A stretch of DNA of 64,000 bases, taken from assembly GCA_902476355.1 (NCBI GenBank), contig CABSCS010000006.1, positions 1-64,000 of the forward strand. The letters are read 5' to 3'. Positions within the stretch are counted from its first letter, which is position 1. The number at the start of each line of letters is the position of its first letter. Below the pieces are notes generated by a model that was not told the origin of the DNA, ran no database searches, and worked only from the letters and a program-made list of their open reading frames with translations. A program made the translations under genes and the position numbers. This document shows, piece after piece, positions 26,009 through 34,633 of this stretch. This stretch comes from UMGS2069 sp900557585 (GTDB taxonomy: Bacteria; Bacillota; Clostridia; Christensenellales; UBA1242).

Positions 26009-26020
26009 TATTTAAAAAAC

Positions 26021-26058
26021 AAAAATCCAGACACTGAAAATGTGCTCTGGATTTTTTT
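26021..26058 (+). terminator. Rho-independent terminator
   Basis: Stem AAAAATCCAGA / TCTGGATTTTT (26021-26031, 26046-26056) with further CAC/GTG pairing in the loop. Confidence 0.85.
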
Positions 26059-26226
26059 ATGCCTTTCTTTGAAATTGTTATGAAAATTGTTTGACTTGCG
26101 AGCTTGTTTTGATGTATATTCTTGTGGTTTTCGTGCCACTTTGGTTGTTTGAATGTGGCTGAAAAATATTTTAAAATTTATTTGTTTTCAAAGAGTTTAA
26201 AATGCGCGTTTATTGGTGCCTTAGTA

Positions 26227-26255
26227 TTGACTTTTTGATAAAAAAATGGTAAAAT
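26227..26255 (+). promoter_or_regulatory. Strong promoter of second coiled-coil membrane protein
   Basis: TTGACT (26227-26232), a 17-nt spacer ending in TGG, then TAAAAT (26250-26255), followed by ATAATCACAA as in the sister promoter at 24133. A small TTCC/GGAA hairpin sits in the leader before the AAAGGAG site. Confidence 0.85.
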
Positions 26256-26305
26256 ATAATCACAATAAAAACAACGATATTCCGAAAGGAATAAAGGAGT
26301 GAATT

Positions 26306-27835
26306 ATGGAATTTAAAGGTACAAATAACGCAATTGATAGACTTTCTACAATTATTGATTCAGCATCAGGAAAGATTGATAAAGTGCTTGCAGACGATAT
26401 TAAACAAAAACTCGCAGAGGCGAAAAAACTTCCAAAGGTAGACCTCGCAAGTGTTTTCAGCGAGCGTGAAGCAAGCATGCTTCTTGAACTTGTGAACCCA
26501 ATAGACAAGGCAACAGGGAAAAGAGTATTTGAAGATTCAATTTTTGCGCAAACTTCTGCTGACATTGCAGAACCAAGAAAGTTTGCCATCACTGTAAACC
26601 AAAGACTTCGTGGTTTGGTGGCAGAACTTGATAGAGTAAACGTTGAAAACCAAAAGAACAGTGTTGAAATTGAAAGACAAAAAGGTGTTATTGAAAAACA
26701 ACAAGTTGTAATCAATAATCTTGACGCCAAAGTTGATAAAGACCAAAGTTTCCTTGGAAAAGTTAAAAGATTTGTCAAATCAAAAATTTTCCTTGGTGCT
26801 ATTGCTGGGGTTCTTCTTACTGCTTCTCTTGCGGGAAATATTACCCTTGGTGCAAACCTTGCAAAAACTCGTGAACAAAGAAATGATTTTGAAACAAAAT
26901 ATGAATATGTTCTTGCAGAAAACGGAAGAGCGAAAGGTGCGCTCAAAATGTTTGATTATGACTTTGACGAGGAAAAATCTCTTGATGAAATTATTGGTGA
27001 TGTTTATTCTGGAACAAAAGCCGAACATAAAGAGGAAGTTGACCAAGCATATGCAATGGTTGTAAAGATTTTTGCAGATAACAACATTGAACTTAAAGAT
27101 ATTTATAATGAAGAAACCGGCGAATATGATGTTTCAAAACTTGAAGGTGAACTTGGAACAACTGTGAAAGGTTTAATGCAAAACACAGTAGCACTTCAAG
27201 CAGTTGAAAAACAAGTTGGTGCAACATTAGACTTTATCAAAATTGCGAAAAGGGATGCAAACGGTCAAGTTGTTTTGAAAGATGGCAAAGTTGACTATAA
27301 AACTCTTGAAGATTATGAAACTTTGGCAGACGCAATTGAAGACATTGGCAAAAACTATCAAGCAAGCCTTGACAGAGAAGTTGCTTCTCTTGGTGAAACA
27401 GTTGAAGTTGCTTTGAAAAATGCCGGCTCACCAAAAACCATGAAAGACTTTACATCTGTAAGCAGTGCAATTGAATATCTTGGTTCTCTTGCAAAATCTG
27501 CAAACGACGAAATCGCAAGGCTTTCTGGCGAACTTGAAGAAAGAGGCAAAACAATTTCAGACCTTCAATTACAAATTGGAGAACTTGAAGGAAAATATAA
27601 TGAACTTATGGGTGTTAAAGAGACCCTTGAACAAAAAGTTCGTGATTTGGAAGACCAAAAATCTGGAAACAAAGGTCAAGAAGCTGCCGACAAAGGAAAT
27701 GGTGGAAACACTGCATCTCCTGTTGCTGGTGAAGAAAAAGACCAAGACAATTCTGGTGGTTCACAACGTCCAGGACAAAGAGAAGACGGCAACGATGGCT
27801 CTGGTTCATATGACGAAGATGACATGTCAAAATAG
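26306..27835 (+). CDS. Single-pass coiled-coil membrane protein B, paralog of protein A
   Basis: 509 residues with the same plan as the gene at 24224: a cytoplasmic N-terminus (~1-160) ending in a coiled coil (about 110-145), a basic stretch (KVKRFVKSK), one membrane helix (about 162-184), then a long external acidic helical region. The final coiled coil (about 405-455, ELEERGKTISDLQLQIGELE) leads into the tail PVAGEEKDQDN and RPGQREDGND. Overall sequence identity outside the tail and some short blocks (DEIIGDVYS versus SGIVKDVYD, ADAIEDI versus ADAITDI) is low, so this is an old duplication. The function is unknown; a surface scaffold or envelope-spanning structural role is an inference from topology. 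Confidence 0.85.
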   Translation: MEFKGTNNAIDRLSTIIDSASGKIDKVLADDIKQKLAEAKKLPKVDLASVFSEREASMLLELVNPIDKATGKRVFEDSIFAQTSADIAEPRKFAITVNQRLRGLVAELDRVNVENQKNSVEIERQKGVIEKQQVVINNLDAKVDKDQSFLGKVKRFVKSKIFLGAIAGVLLTASLAGNITLGANLAKTREQRNDFETKYEYVLAENGRAKGALKMFDYDFDEEKSLDEIIGDVYSGTKAEHKEEVDQAYAMVVKIFADNNIELKDIYNEETGEYDVSKLEGELGTTVKGLMQNTVALQAVEKQVGATLDFIKIAKRDANGQVVLKDGKVDYKTLEDYETLADAIEDIGKNYQASLDREVASLGETVEVALKNAGSPKTMKDFTSVSSAIEYLGSLAKSANDEIARLSGELEERGKTISDLQLQIGELEGKYNELMGVKETLEQKVRDLEDQKSGNKGQEAADKGNGGNTASPVAGEEKDQDNSGGSQRPGQREDGNDGSGSYDEDDMSK

Positions 27836-27848
27836 TAAAACAAAATTT

Positions 27849-27880
27849 AAAGGTTCAACCATTTGGTTGAATCTTTTTTT
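27849..27880 (+). terminator. Rho-independent terminator
   Basis: Stem AAAGGTTCAACC / GGTTGAATCTTT (27849-27860, 27865-27876) with an ATTT loop. Confidence 0.85.
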
Positions 27881-27905
27881 ATGCAAATTTTGTGTAACGC
27901 GAAAT

Positions 27906-27934
27906 TTGAATATTGAAACCTTTTAAAACATAAT
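27906..27934 (+). promoter_or_regulatory. Promoter of M1 peptidase lipoprotein
   Basis: TTGAAT (27906-27911), a 17-nt spacer, CATAAT (27929-27934); GAGG ribosome site at about 27942. Confidence 0.5.
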
Positions 27935-27953
27935 GTTTAAAAGAGGAAATAAT

Positions 27954-29453
27954 ATGAAAAATAAAGTGCTGAAAATTTGTTCTTGCCTTTTTGCTGTTTG
28001 TTTAATGGTTTTGTTTTCGGGGTGTAGTTTTGCAAATGTTCTGAAAAAGGTTTCAAAAAATTTGTCTTCATATCAAATTGAAGCGTCTTTTGATGAAGAA
28101 ACAAAAACTCTTTCGGGAAAAGAAAAAGTTTGTTTTGTGAATGTCACCGATGTGACTCTTGAAAATGTTTGTTTCAATTTTTATCCACGCGCGTTTAGAG
28201 AAGATTCGAGAATAAAACCATACACCGCAAAAAATCTTGCGAAAGTTTTTCCAAATGGTGAAAATTTTGGAGACGGAACAATTGAAAAAGTTAAAGTTGA
28301 TAACAAAACAACATCTTTCATATATGCAAATCAAAGTCAAACCTCATTTTGCGTTAAGTTTGAAAAACCGCTTGAACCTGGAAAAAGTGTGAACATTGAA
28401 ATTGAGTTTTCGGTTAAACTTGCTTGTTGCACTCATAGGCTTGGATATTATAATGGCACAGTTTCTCTTGGAAACTTTTTTCCTATTCTTGCGGTTTATG
28501 AAAAAGGTGAATATGTGACCAATCCTTATTATTCAACAGGTGATTCATTTTATAGTGAAATGGCAAATTATGATGTTAAAATCACGGTTCCAGACAAATA
28601 TGCTTTGGCATCTTCTGGAGTTGTGAAAAAAGAAGAAAATGTCCAAAATAATAAAATTTTCACCCTTTCGGCACTTGCGGTGCGTGATTTTGCGGTTTCT
28701 ATGTTTCAAAACTGCAAAACTGTTTCAAAAATGGTGGCAAAAACGCAAATTTGCTATGTTGGATACCAAAATGATGATGATTTTGACCAAAATTTGCAAA
28801 CTGCAACCAAAGTTTTTGAGTTTTACAATAAAACATTCGGGAAATATCCATATTCGGTTTTAAACATTGTGAAAGTGCCTTTTGTTCATGGAGGAATGGA
28901 ATATCCTTGCTTTGTTATCATTTCAGACACAATTACTGATAAGTTTGACAAAGCAAAAGTGATTGCTCATGAAATTGCGCACCAGTGGTGGTATGGTCTT
29001 GTTGGGAACAATCAAGTTAAAGAGGCGTGGCTAGACGAGTCGCTTGCAGAATATTCTTCGGTTTTGTTTTTCGAGGCTCATCCAGAATATGGGGCAAAAT
29101 ATGATGAACTTGTAAGCGAGGCTTTTTCGGTTTATACACTTTATGCTGACATTGTGAAAACCACCGAGAAGGGAATAAAAACAAGCATGCTTTTGCCAGT
29201 GAACGAGTATAACAGCGAATATGAATATTCATATATGATTTATGTGAAGGGTATTTTGATGTTTGATGCGCTTCGTGATATTGTTGGAAAGAAAAAATTG
29301 CTTTTGTGTTTCAAGAAATATTTTCAAGAATATCAGTTTAAAATTTCATCAACCGATTGTTTAATTGCATCTTTTCGAAAAACTTCTCGTAGGGACATTG
29401 AGGGCTTTTTTGACAGTTGGCTTTCGGGCAAGACTGTTATTGGAACAATATAG
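27954..29453 (+). CDS. M1-family metallopeptidase lipoprotein
   Basis: A 499-residue lipoprotein (signal ending in lipobox FSGC) anchored outside the membrane, with a gluzincin-type aminopeptidase domain. The zinc site HEIAHQWW with the third ligand Glu 18 residues later (DESLAEYS) is intact, as is the substrate-positioning GGMEYP block equivalent to GAMEN. The N-terminal ~200 residues form the beta-rich M1 domain (KVCFVNVTDVTLENVCFNFYP). The helical C-terminal M1 domain is short or absent. It probably trims extracellular peptides. The start at 27954 has AGAGGAAAT upstream. Confidence 0.88.
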   Translation: MKNKVLKICSCLFAVCLMVLFSGCSFANVLKKVSKNLSSYQIEASFDEETKTLSGKEKVCFVNVTDVTLENVCFNFYPRAFREDSRIKPYTAKNLAKVFPNGENFGDGTIEKVKVDNKTTSFIYANQSQTSFCVKFEKPLEPGKSVNIEIEFSVKLACCTHRLGYYNGTVSLGNFFPILAVYEKGEYVTNPYYSTGDSFYSEMANYDVKITVPDKYALASSGVVKKEENVQNNKIFTLSALAVRDFAVSMFQNCKTVSKMVAKTQICYVGYQNDDDFDQNLQTATKVFEFYNKTFGKYPYSVLNIVKVPFVHGGMEYPCFVIISDTITDKFDKAKVIAHEIAHQWWYGLVGNNQVKEAWLDESLAEYSSVLFFEAHPEYGAKYDELVSEAFSVYTLYADIVKTTEKGIKTSMLLPVNEYNSEYEYSYMIYVKGILMFDALRDIVGKKKLLLCFKKYFQEYQFKISSTDCLIASFRKTSRRDIEGFFDSWLSGKTVIGTI

Positions 29454-29462
29454 GCAAAATCG

Positions 29463-29492
29463 TTTACAAATCTTGAAAAAGTGTGATAAAAT
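29463..29492 (+). promoter_or_regulatory. Extended -10 promoter of walJ-like gene
   Basis: TTTACA (29463-29468), an 18-nt spacer ending in TGA, then TAAAAT (29487-29492). The expected transcript begins about 10 nt before the ATG at 29509, just including its GAGG site. Confidence 0.55.
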
Positions 29493-29508
29493 TTATATGA
29501 GGCAAAAG

Positions 29509-30300
29509 ATGAGAGTTGTAAATTTAGCATCAGGGAGCAAAGGAAACAGCACACTTATAGATTCGGGGAAAATTAAGGTTCTTCTTGATGTTGGGCTGTC
29601 TTTGGTTGCGCTTGAAAAAAGGCTTGAACTGGTGAACGAAAAGGCAGAAAATATTGATGCAATTGTAATTACGCATGAACATTCAGACCACATTCATTGC
29701 CTTGTGAACTTTTTGAAAAAATACAATGCAATTGCCTATGTTCCATCTGAAATCGTAAACGGATTTTTGAAAGACATTCCAGAATCTGTGCGCGGAAAAA
29801 TTGTTGAAATGAAAGGATATGATTTCACAATTGGAGACATTTCAGTTCGTCCATATGCCTTGCCACACGACAGCATTGTTTGCTATGGCTATTCGTTTGT
29901 TTGTGGCGATAAAAAAGTGTCTTTTGCAACCGACCTTGGCTTTATGCCAGAAAATGTTCTTGAAAAAATTGCACAAAGCAATTTGGTTTATATAGAGTCG
30001 AACCACGACAAGAAAGTGCTTCTTGGTTGCGCGAAATATCCATATATCACAAAGCAAAGAATTTTGGGAGAGCATGGGCATTTGTCAAACGAACAATGTT
30101 CAAAGGCAATTGTCAGTCTTGCTAAACTTGGAACAAAATATTTTGTTTTGTCACACTTGTCCGAAAACACAAACACTGTTGAAATTGCCTATATTACAAA
30201 TGCAAAAGCACTTGAAAACGCAGGCTTTGTTCTTGAAAAAGATGTGTTTTTGAGATATTCAAGACAAGACAAACCAGGAAACAACTTTTATTTTTCATAG
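29509..30300 (+). CDS. walJ: WalJ/YycJ-like MBL-fold hydrolase
   Basis: A 263-residue metallo-beta-lactamase-fold protein. The N-terminal NLASGSKGNST is the family hallmark. The metal site THEHSDH is at residues 55-61, with further ligands in ALPHDS, FATDLG and LSHLSE. WalJ is linked to cell-wall homeostasis and DNA-repair-like functions in Bacillota, where it is normally next to walRK; no walRK is seen here. The start at 29509 matches the family and has GAGG 7 nt upstream; an ATG at 29497 is too close to the promoter. Confidence 0.85.
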   Translation: MRVVNLASGSKGNSTLIDSGKIKVLLDVGLSLVALEKRLELVNEKAENIDAIVITHEHSDHIHCLVNFLKKYNAIAYVPSEIVNGFLKDIPESVRGKIVEMKGYDFTIGDISVRPYALPHDSIVCYGYSFVCGDKKVSFATDLGFMPENVLEKIAQSNLVYIESNHDKKVLLGCAKYPYITKQRILGEHGHLSNEQCSKAIVSLAKLGTKYFVLSHLSENTNTVEIAYITNAKALENAGFVLEKDVFLRYSRQDKPGNNFYFS

Positions 30301-30309
30301 GAGAGGAAA

Positions 30310-31503
30310 ATGGAAAATCAAACACAAGCACCAATAATTGAAAAGAAACTTAAAAGAAAAAGATTTGATTTGTTCGACGCAGGCTTTGCATGCGTTTGTT
30401 TCATTATTTTACAACTTATTTTTTCACTTTTGATTCAAGTTTTTCGTGAGTCGATTTTGGGGCACGCATGGCTTTACTATATTGCTCAATTTTTGGTTGA
30501 GGCGGTGTTCATTGTCGCATCGCTCATTGTTTCGGCAAGTCGAAATGTTGAGTTTGTGAAAGCAACAACCTATAACAAAAAACTTGATTGGAAAGTTGCA
30601 CTTTTGTGCGTTGCGGTTTCTGCAATTTGCATTTTTGGCTTCTCCTCACTTACAAACGTTTTTGTATATTCACTTCAAAAACTTGGCTATTCTTCTGCAA
30701 TTGGCTCAATGTCAATTCCAAACTTTGGAATTTATATTTTATATGTATTTTTAATGTGTGTTGTGCCTGCTGTGTTCGAGGAAACTTTGTTCAGAGCAAC
30801 AATTTTGAATGGTTTGCGTGAAAAAGGCAAAACCTATGCAATTTTGATGAGTGCACTCATATTCATGCTCATGCATGGTGGCCCAGACCAAACTATTCAC
30901 CAATTCATTTTGGGCGTGATTTTGGGCTATGTTTTTGTTTATACAGGCTCAATTTGGGCAACAGTTTTAATTCACTTTTTGAACAACTTCTATGCTGTTA
31001 CTGCAATTTATATCATGAACATGCATTCAACGAATGGCGGGGCAACAGAGGTTGCCGAAGAACTTCCTTCTTGGGGTTCACTTGCAATCACTTTGGTAGT
31101 TGGTCTTGCAATTGCGTCTATCGCATCATATTTGATTTATCTTTGCATCAAAGGAATGATTCTTTCAAGAAAAAGTGCAGAGAAAAAACAACATGAAAAA
31201 TTTGATGCTCTTCTTGAAAAAGAAACATTGACAAAAGAAGACCTTGCTTGGATAAAAAAATACGAGGCAGACAAAGATGAATATGCTGTCTATGACAAGC
31301 AAGACAAAGAAAAAATGCTTGCAAAACAACAAGAACTTTTGGCAAAGCAAAATGCCGAGACAAACGGCGGAGCAGAAAACATAGAAACTGCTACAATTCC
31401 AAAGAAGAAAGTGAACACTGGCTATGTAATCATGCTTACACTTTCACTTATCTGGCTTGTTGCTGAATGGATTTTGACACTTGTTTCAGGTTTTCTTAGA
31501 TAA
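30310..31503 (+). CDS. CPBP (CAAX/ABI) family intramembrane protease
   Basis: A 397-residue multi-pass membrane protein with the glutamic-type intramembrane protease motifs: FEETLFRATI (Glu157-Glu158, Arg162), a second block with His (MLMHGGPDQ) and the third HFLNNF. About eight hydrophobic helices are followed by a ~90-residue charged, coiled-coil-like cytoplasmic insert (KSAEKKQHEKFDALLEKE... KMLAKQQELLAKQ) and a final C-terminal helix, an unusual extension for the family. The ribosome site AGGAGAGG precedes the ATG. The substrate is unknown. Confidence 0.87.
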   Translation: MENQTQAPIIEKKLKRKRFDLFDAGFACVCFIILQLIFSLLIQVFRESILGHAWLYYIAQFLVEAVFIVASLIVSASRNVEFVKATTYNKKLDWKVALLCVAVSAICIFGFSSLTNVFVYSLQKLGYSSAIGSMSIPNFGIYILYVFLMCVVPAVFEETLFRATILNGLREKGKTYAILMSALIFMLMHGGPDQTIHQFILGVILGYVFVYTGSIWATVLIHFLNNFYAVTAIYIMNMHSTNGGATEVAEELPSWGSLAITLVVGLAIASIASYLIYLCIKGMILSRKSAEKKQHEKFDALLEKETLTKEDLAWIKKYEADKDEYAVYDKQDKEKMLAKQQELLAKQNAETNGGAENIETATIPKKKVNTGYVIMLTLSLIWLVAEWILTLVSGFLR

Positions 31504-31518
31504 CAAAAACCTGCTTTT

Positions 31519-31536
31519 CTCATATGATAATATGAG
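31519..31536 (+). promoter_or_regulatory. Hairpin covering the M14 peptidase ribosome site
   Basis: CTCATAT / ATATGAG (31519-31525, 31530-31536) with a GATA loop; its 3' arm contains the first three bases of the GAGG site for the ATG at 31543. Possible translational control. Confidence 0.35.
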
Positions 31537-31542
31537 GAAAAT

Positions 31543-32463
31543 ATGAATACAAATCAACTTGAAAAATTCTTAAAACAAAAAATTGAACATGCAAAAATCG
31601 AAATTATTGGCGAAAGCGTTTTGAAAAGACCAATCTATGCCATTTCTTTTGATTTTGCACAAGAAAAAAGCGTTATCATTCAAGGGGCAATTCATGCAAG
31701 AGAACACATCACATGCAACTTGCTTTGCAAAATGATAAGCGAACTTTCTGTGAACTTTGAAAAATATAAAAAACTGAAAACTCCAAACATTGTGTTTGTT
31801 CCGCTTTCAAACCCCGATGGGGCAAGTCTTGTTACAGACGGGCTTAAAAGTGTGAAAAATTTGAAAACAAGAAAATTTCTGCTTTCACTGAACAATAAAA
31901 GCAAAGATTTTTCACTTTTCAAAGCAAATGCAAATGGGGTTGATTTGAACACAAATTTTGATGCACGGTGGGGAACAGGAAAAGCAAATTTGTTTTATCC
32001 CTCTTCGCACGGGTTTGTTGGCAAATGTCCAATGAGCGAACCGTGCACGCAGGCGCTTGCACTTTTAACAAAAAAAGTGAAACCAGTTTTTACAATCAGT
32101 TATCACACCAAAGGCGAAGAAATCTATTATGACTTTTTTGCTCGCAAAGAAAATTTGAAACGCGACAAAAAGATTGCAAAAATCGTGAAAAGTGCAACGC
32201 ACTATAAAATTGTAAGTGCACAAAATTCAAGCAGTGGGGGCTATAAGGATTGGTGCATTGAAAAGTTTGAAATCCCTTCGGTTACAATCGAGGTTGGAAG
32301 CGACAAACTTTCACATCCAATTGGAACTGCTCACCTTGAAAAAATATATAAACGAAACAAAAACATTTTGAAAAAACTTGGAAAAATTGCAAAGGAGTGC
32401 GAACATGCTTCAAACAGAAAAATTCATGAAAAAAGCGCTTGCTCTTGCGAAAAAGGCATATGA
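31543..32463 (+). CDS. M14-family zinc carboxypeptidase, gamma-D-Glu-DAP peptidase-like
   Basis: A 306-residue cytoplasmic-looking zinc peptidase (no signal peptide). Zinc ligands are His51 and Glu54 in IHAREH and the His in SYHTKGEEIYYDF. PLSNPDG, NANGVDLNTNFDARWG and the catalytic Glu in PSVTIEVG complete the active site. The NFDARWG and SYHTKGE forms resemble endopeptidase I-type enzymes that cleave gamma-D-Glu-meso-DAP in muropeptides, in keeping with a DAP-type wall. Its last 59 nt overlap the tadA start region. Confidence 0.85.
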   Translation: MNTNQLEKFLKQKIEHAKIEIIGESVLKRPIYAISFDFAQEKSVIIQGAIHAREHITCNLLCKMISELSVNFEKYKKLKTPNIVFVPLSNPDGASLVTDGLKSVKNLKTRKFLLSLNNKSKDFSLFKANANGVDLNTNFDARWGTGKANLFYPSSHGFVGKCPMSEPCTQALALLTKKVKPVFTISYHTKGEEIYYDFFARKENLKRDKKIAKIVKSATHYKIVSAQNSSSGGYKDWCIEKFEIPSVTIEVGSDKLSHPIGTAHLEKIYKRNKNILKKLGKIAKECEHASNRKIHEKSACSCEKGI

Positions 32464-32872
32464 CAGCGACGAGGTTCCTGTTGGTGCAGTAATCGTACGG
32501 CAAGGAAAAATCATTGCGTCGGCTTTCAATAAACGTGAAACAAGCAAAGATGCAACAGCGCATGCTGAAATTCTTGCAATTAAAAAAGCATGCAAAGTTG
32601 TTGGCGATTTTAGACTTCTTGATTGTGAAATGTTTGTGACTCTTGAACCATGTTTAATGTGTCTTGGAGCAATTTTGAATGCACGAATCAAAACTCTTTA
32701 TTTTGGTGCTCCAAACAACAAAGAAAATGCACTGAAAATGAGCGAAGTTATTGAAAGAGCCGAACTTAACCACAAAACCGAGGTTGTTGGCGGAATTTTG
32801 GAAAAAGAATGCAGTTTTCTTGTTTCAGAATATTTCAAAGAAAAACGACAAAACAAAACATTAAAAAACTGA
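32405..32872 (+). CDS. tadA: tRNA-specific adenosine deaminase
   Basis: Zinc deaminase converting A34 to inosine in tRNA-Arg(ACG). The 155-residue length is normal. The active site is HAEI (His53, Glu55 the proton shuttle) and PCLMC (Cys83, Cys86). VPVGAVIV, FNKRE, DATAHAE, and LNARIKTLYFGAPNNK follow the family. The start at 32405 has AAAGGAGTG at the right distance; the gene therefore begins inside the M14 peptidase gene in another frame (59-nt overlap). Confidence 0.93.
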   Translation: MLQTEKFMKKALALAKKAYDSDEVPVGAVIVRQGKIIASAFNKRETSKDATAHAEILAIKKACKVVGDFRLLDCEMFVTLEPCLMCLGAILNARIKTLYFGAPNNKENALKMSEVIERAELNHKTEVVGGILEKECSFLVSEYFKEKRQNKTLKN

Positions 32873-32889
32873 AACATGTTTAAAGAAAT

Positions 32890-32918
32890 TTGACAAAGGA
32901 AAAAATAAGATTTAAAAT
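32890..32918 (+). promoter_or_regulatory. Promoter giving a predicted leaderless glmU-like transcript
   Basis: TTGACA (32890-32895), a 17-nt spacer, TAAAAT (32913-32918). The ATG at 32925 is 6 nt beyond the -10, at the expected transcription start. Confidence 0.75.
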
Positions 32919-32924
32919 TTAGTT

Positions 32925-34079
32925 ATGGAAAAGATTTATAATTTTACAGAAACAAAAACACAAACAAATCAGGCAAATGATTTTCTTGACCTTAAAATTG
33001 TTTCAGACGGAAAAGAACCATTTGCAAAATGCATAAAGCGTGACCAAGACAAAGTGAGTGTAGACTGCATTGTTTTGCTTGAAGATTCAAAAGATTTTCA
33101 AACCGAAAATGGAAGTTTCAACCTTGAAATTCTTGGAATGAAAATGTATGAATATGTTGTAAGAGCATGTCCAGAAACTCCTGTTTTGATTCATTATGAC
33201 CACGAAAAGCAAAGCGTTGCAAGTGCAATCAAACCATTTTTGCGTGACAGCGAATATACTTTGGTTTTGTTTTCAGACACTCCACTTGTCACAAAGAAAA
33301 ATGTTTTAAATATTCTTGATTTTGTGAAAAACAAAGGTCTGAATGTTTGTCCACTCACTCGTGGCTATGTTTTTAAAACTGACTATATCAAACGCGTTGA
33401 CGAAATATATTCTCCATCGGTTTACTATTTTGATGAAGAAGATTTCATGATGGCGCTTTCATATCGCCAAGTTCATTTGATAACTGAAATGCTCAAAAAT
33501 CGTATTGTGGATTTTCACAGTCAAAATGGTGTTTATTTCAAAGACCCAAGCACGCTTTATATCGAGGCCAATGTTTCAATTGGAAAGGGAACAAAAATTG
33601 GAAGTTTTGTGAGCCTTTCGGGCGACACTGTGATTGGTGAAAATGTTACAATTGAAAACCGAAGTGAACTTATAAACGCAAAGGTTGCAAACGATGTTAA
33701 AATTTCGGGTGCATATCTTGATGGAGCCTTTGTTTATTCGGGTTCAAAAATTGCAAAGGGCGCAAAACTTTGTTCTCAAACAGCAATCAAAGAAAACTCT
33801 TCGGTTTGTGAAGACACAATCATTTCAAATGCAATTATTGGTGAAAACTCAAATATTGGAAAAAACAATGTCATCAACTTCTTGATGTCCGAAGAACAAA
33901 TTTCAATTGGCTCTTCTTGCCACATTATGGGCTCGGCAGAAAAACCTGTTTCAATGAAAAGAGGTTCATCTGTTTCAGACATGGTTACAATTTTTGGTGG
34001 CGTTTTGCTTTCTGAAAACCAAAAAGTTGAAGCGGGCGAAGTTGTGAAAATTGCCAAGGCGGGTGACAGAAATGACTAA
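32925..34079 (+). CDS. GlmU-like protein lacking the pyrophosphorylase signature
   Basis: 384 residues laid out like GlmU: an N-terminal nucleotidyltransferase-like part (LEILGMKMYEYVV, TLVLFSDTPLVTKKN, ALSYRQVHLITEML) joined by NGVYFKDPSTLYIEANV to a left-handed beta-helix of hexapeptide repeats. The expected LAAGxGTRM loop is replaced by IVLLEDSKDF, and the C-terminal acetyltransferase His region is not evident; the family is usually ~455 residues. It directly precedes pth and mfd, the position of glmU in many Bacillota, and overlaps pth by 8 nt. Either a degenerate GlmU with a non-catalytic role or a divergent subfamily. No Shine-Dalgarno precedes the ATG. Confidence 0.7.
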   Translation: MEKIYNFTETKTQTNQANDFLDLKIVSDGKEPFAKCIKRDQDKVSVDCIVLLEDSKDFQTENGSFNLEILGMKMYEYVVRACPETPVLIHYDHEKQSVASAIKPFLRDSEYTLVLFSDTPLVTKKNVLNILDFVKNKGLNVCPLTRGYVFKTDYIKRVDEIYSPSVYYFDEEDFMMALSYRQVHLITEMLKNRIVDFHSQNGVYFKDPSTLYIEANVSIGKGTKIGSFVSLSGDTVIGENVTIENRSELINAKVANDVKISGAYLDGAFVYSGSKIAKGAKLCSQTAIKENSSVCEDTIISNAIIGENSNIGKNNVINFLMSEEQISIGSSCHIMGSAEKPVSMKRGSSVSDMVTIFGGVLLSENQKVEAGEVVKIAKAGDRND

Positions 34080-34632
34080 ACTTGTAATCGGTCTTGGAAA
34101 TCTTGGAGAAGAGTTTGAAAACACAAATCACAACATGGGCTTCATGGTTATTGATGCGGTTTGCAAAGAACTTAATGTTTCATGCACAAAAAAAGAGTGT
34201 GACAGTTTGGTTGCTGAAACCAACCATAATGGCAACAAAGTGATTTTGGCAAAACCAACAACTTTCATGAACAGCAGTGGAATTGCAGTTAAAAGCCTTG
34301 TGAAAAAATATAATATTGACATGAAGAATGATTTGCTTATAATTAGTGATGATATTGACCTTGTTCCAGGAAAAATCCGCGTGCGAGAGCATGGCTCGGC
34401 TGGAACTCACAATGGGCTTAGAAGCATTATTGAATATATTCAAACCCCAGAATTTCCTCGTGTTCGTATTGGCGTTGGAAAACCACCAGAGCATATGGAT
34501 CTTGCAGATTTTGTGCTTTCTCGTTTTCGTGACAAAGAAAACATTATGGCAGGAATCGAAAAGGGCAAAAATGCAGTTTTAATGTTTATTGATGGCGAAA
34601 GTTTTGGCAATATCATGCAAAAATTAAACTGA
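34072..34632 (+). CDS. pth: Peptidyl-tRNA hydrolase
   Basis: Releases peptides from prematurely dropped peptidyl-tRNA. 186 residues, standard length. Motifs: KLVIGLGNLGEEFENTNHNMGF with the catalytic His20, KPTTFMNSSG, IISDDIDL with the assisting Asp, and GSAGTHNGLRSII with RVRIGVGKP. The start at 34072 lies inside the end of the upstream gene (8-nt overlap), and mfd begins 1 nt after its stop. Confidence 0.95.
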   Translation: MTKLVIGLGNLGEEFENTNHNMGFMVIDAVCKELNVSCTKKECDSLVAETNHNGNKVILAKPTTFMNSSGIAVKSLVKKYNIDMKNDLLIISDDIDLVPGKIRVREHGSAGTHNGLRSIIEYIQTPEFPRVRIGVGKPPEHMDLADFVLSRFRDKENIMAGIEKGKNAVLMFIDGESFGNIMQKLN

Positions 34633-34633
34633 A

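Larger units (their letters stand above)
26009..26305. other. Intergenic region between coiled-coil paralogs
   Basis: Contains the terminator of protein A (26021-26058) and the promoter of protein B (26227-26255). Nothing else was seen in the AT-rich 26060-26225. Confidence 0.5.
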
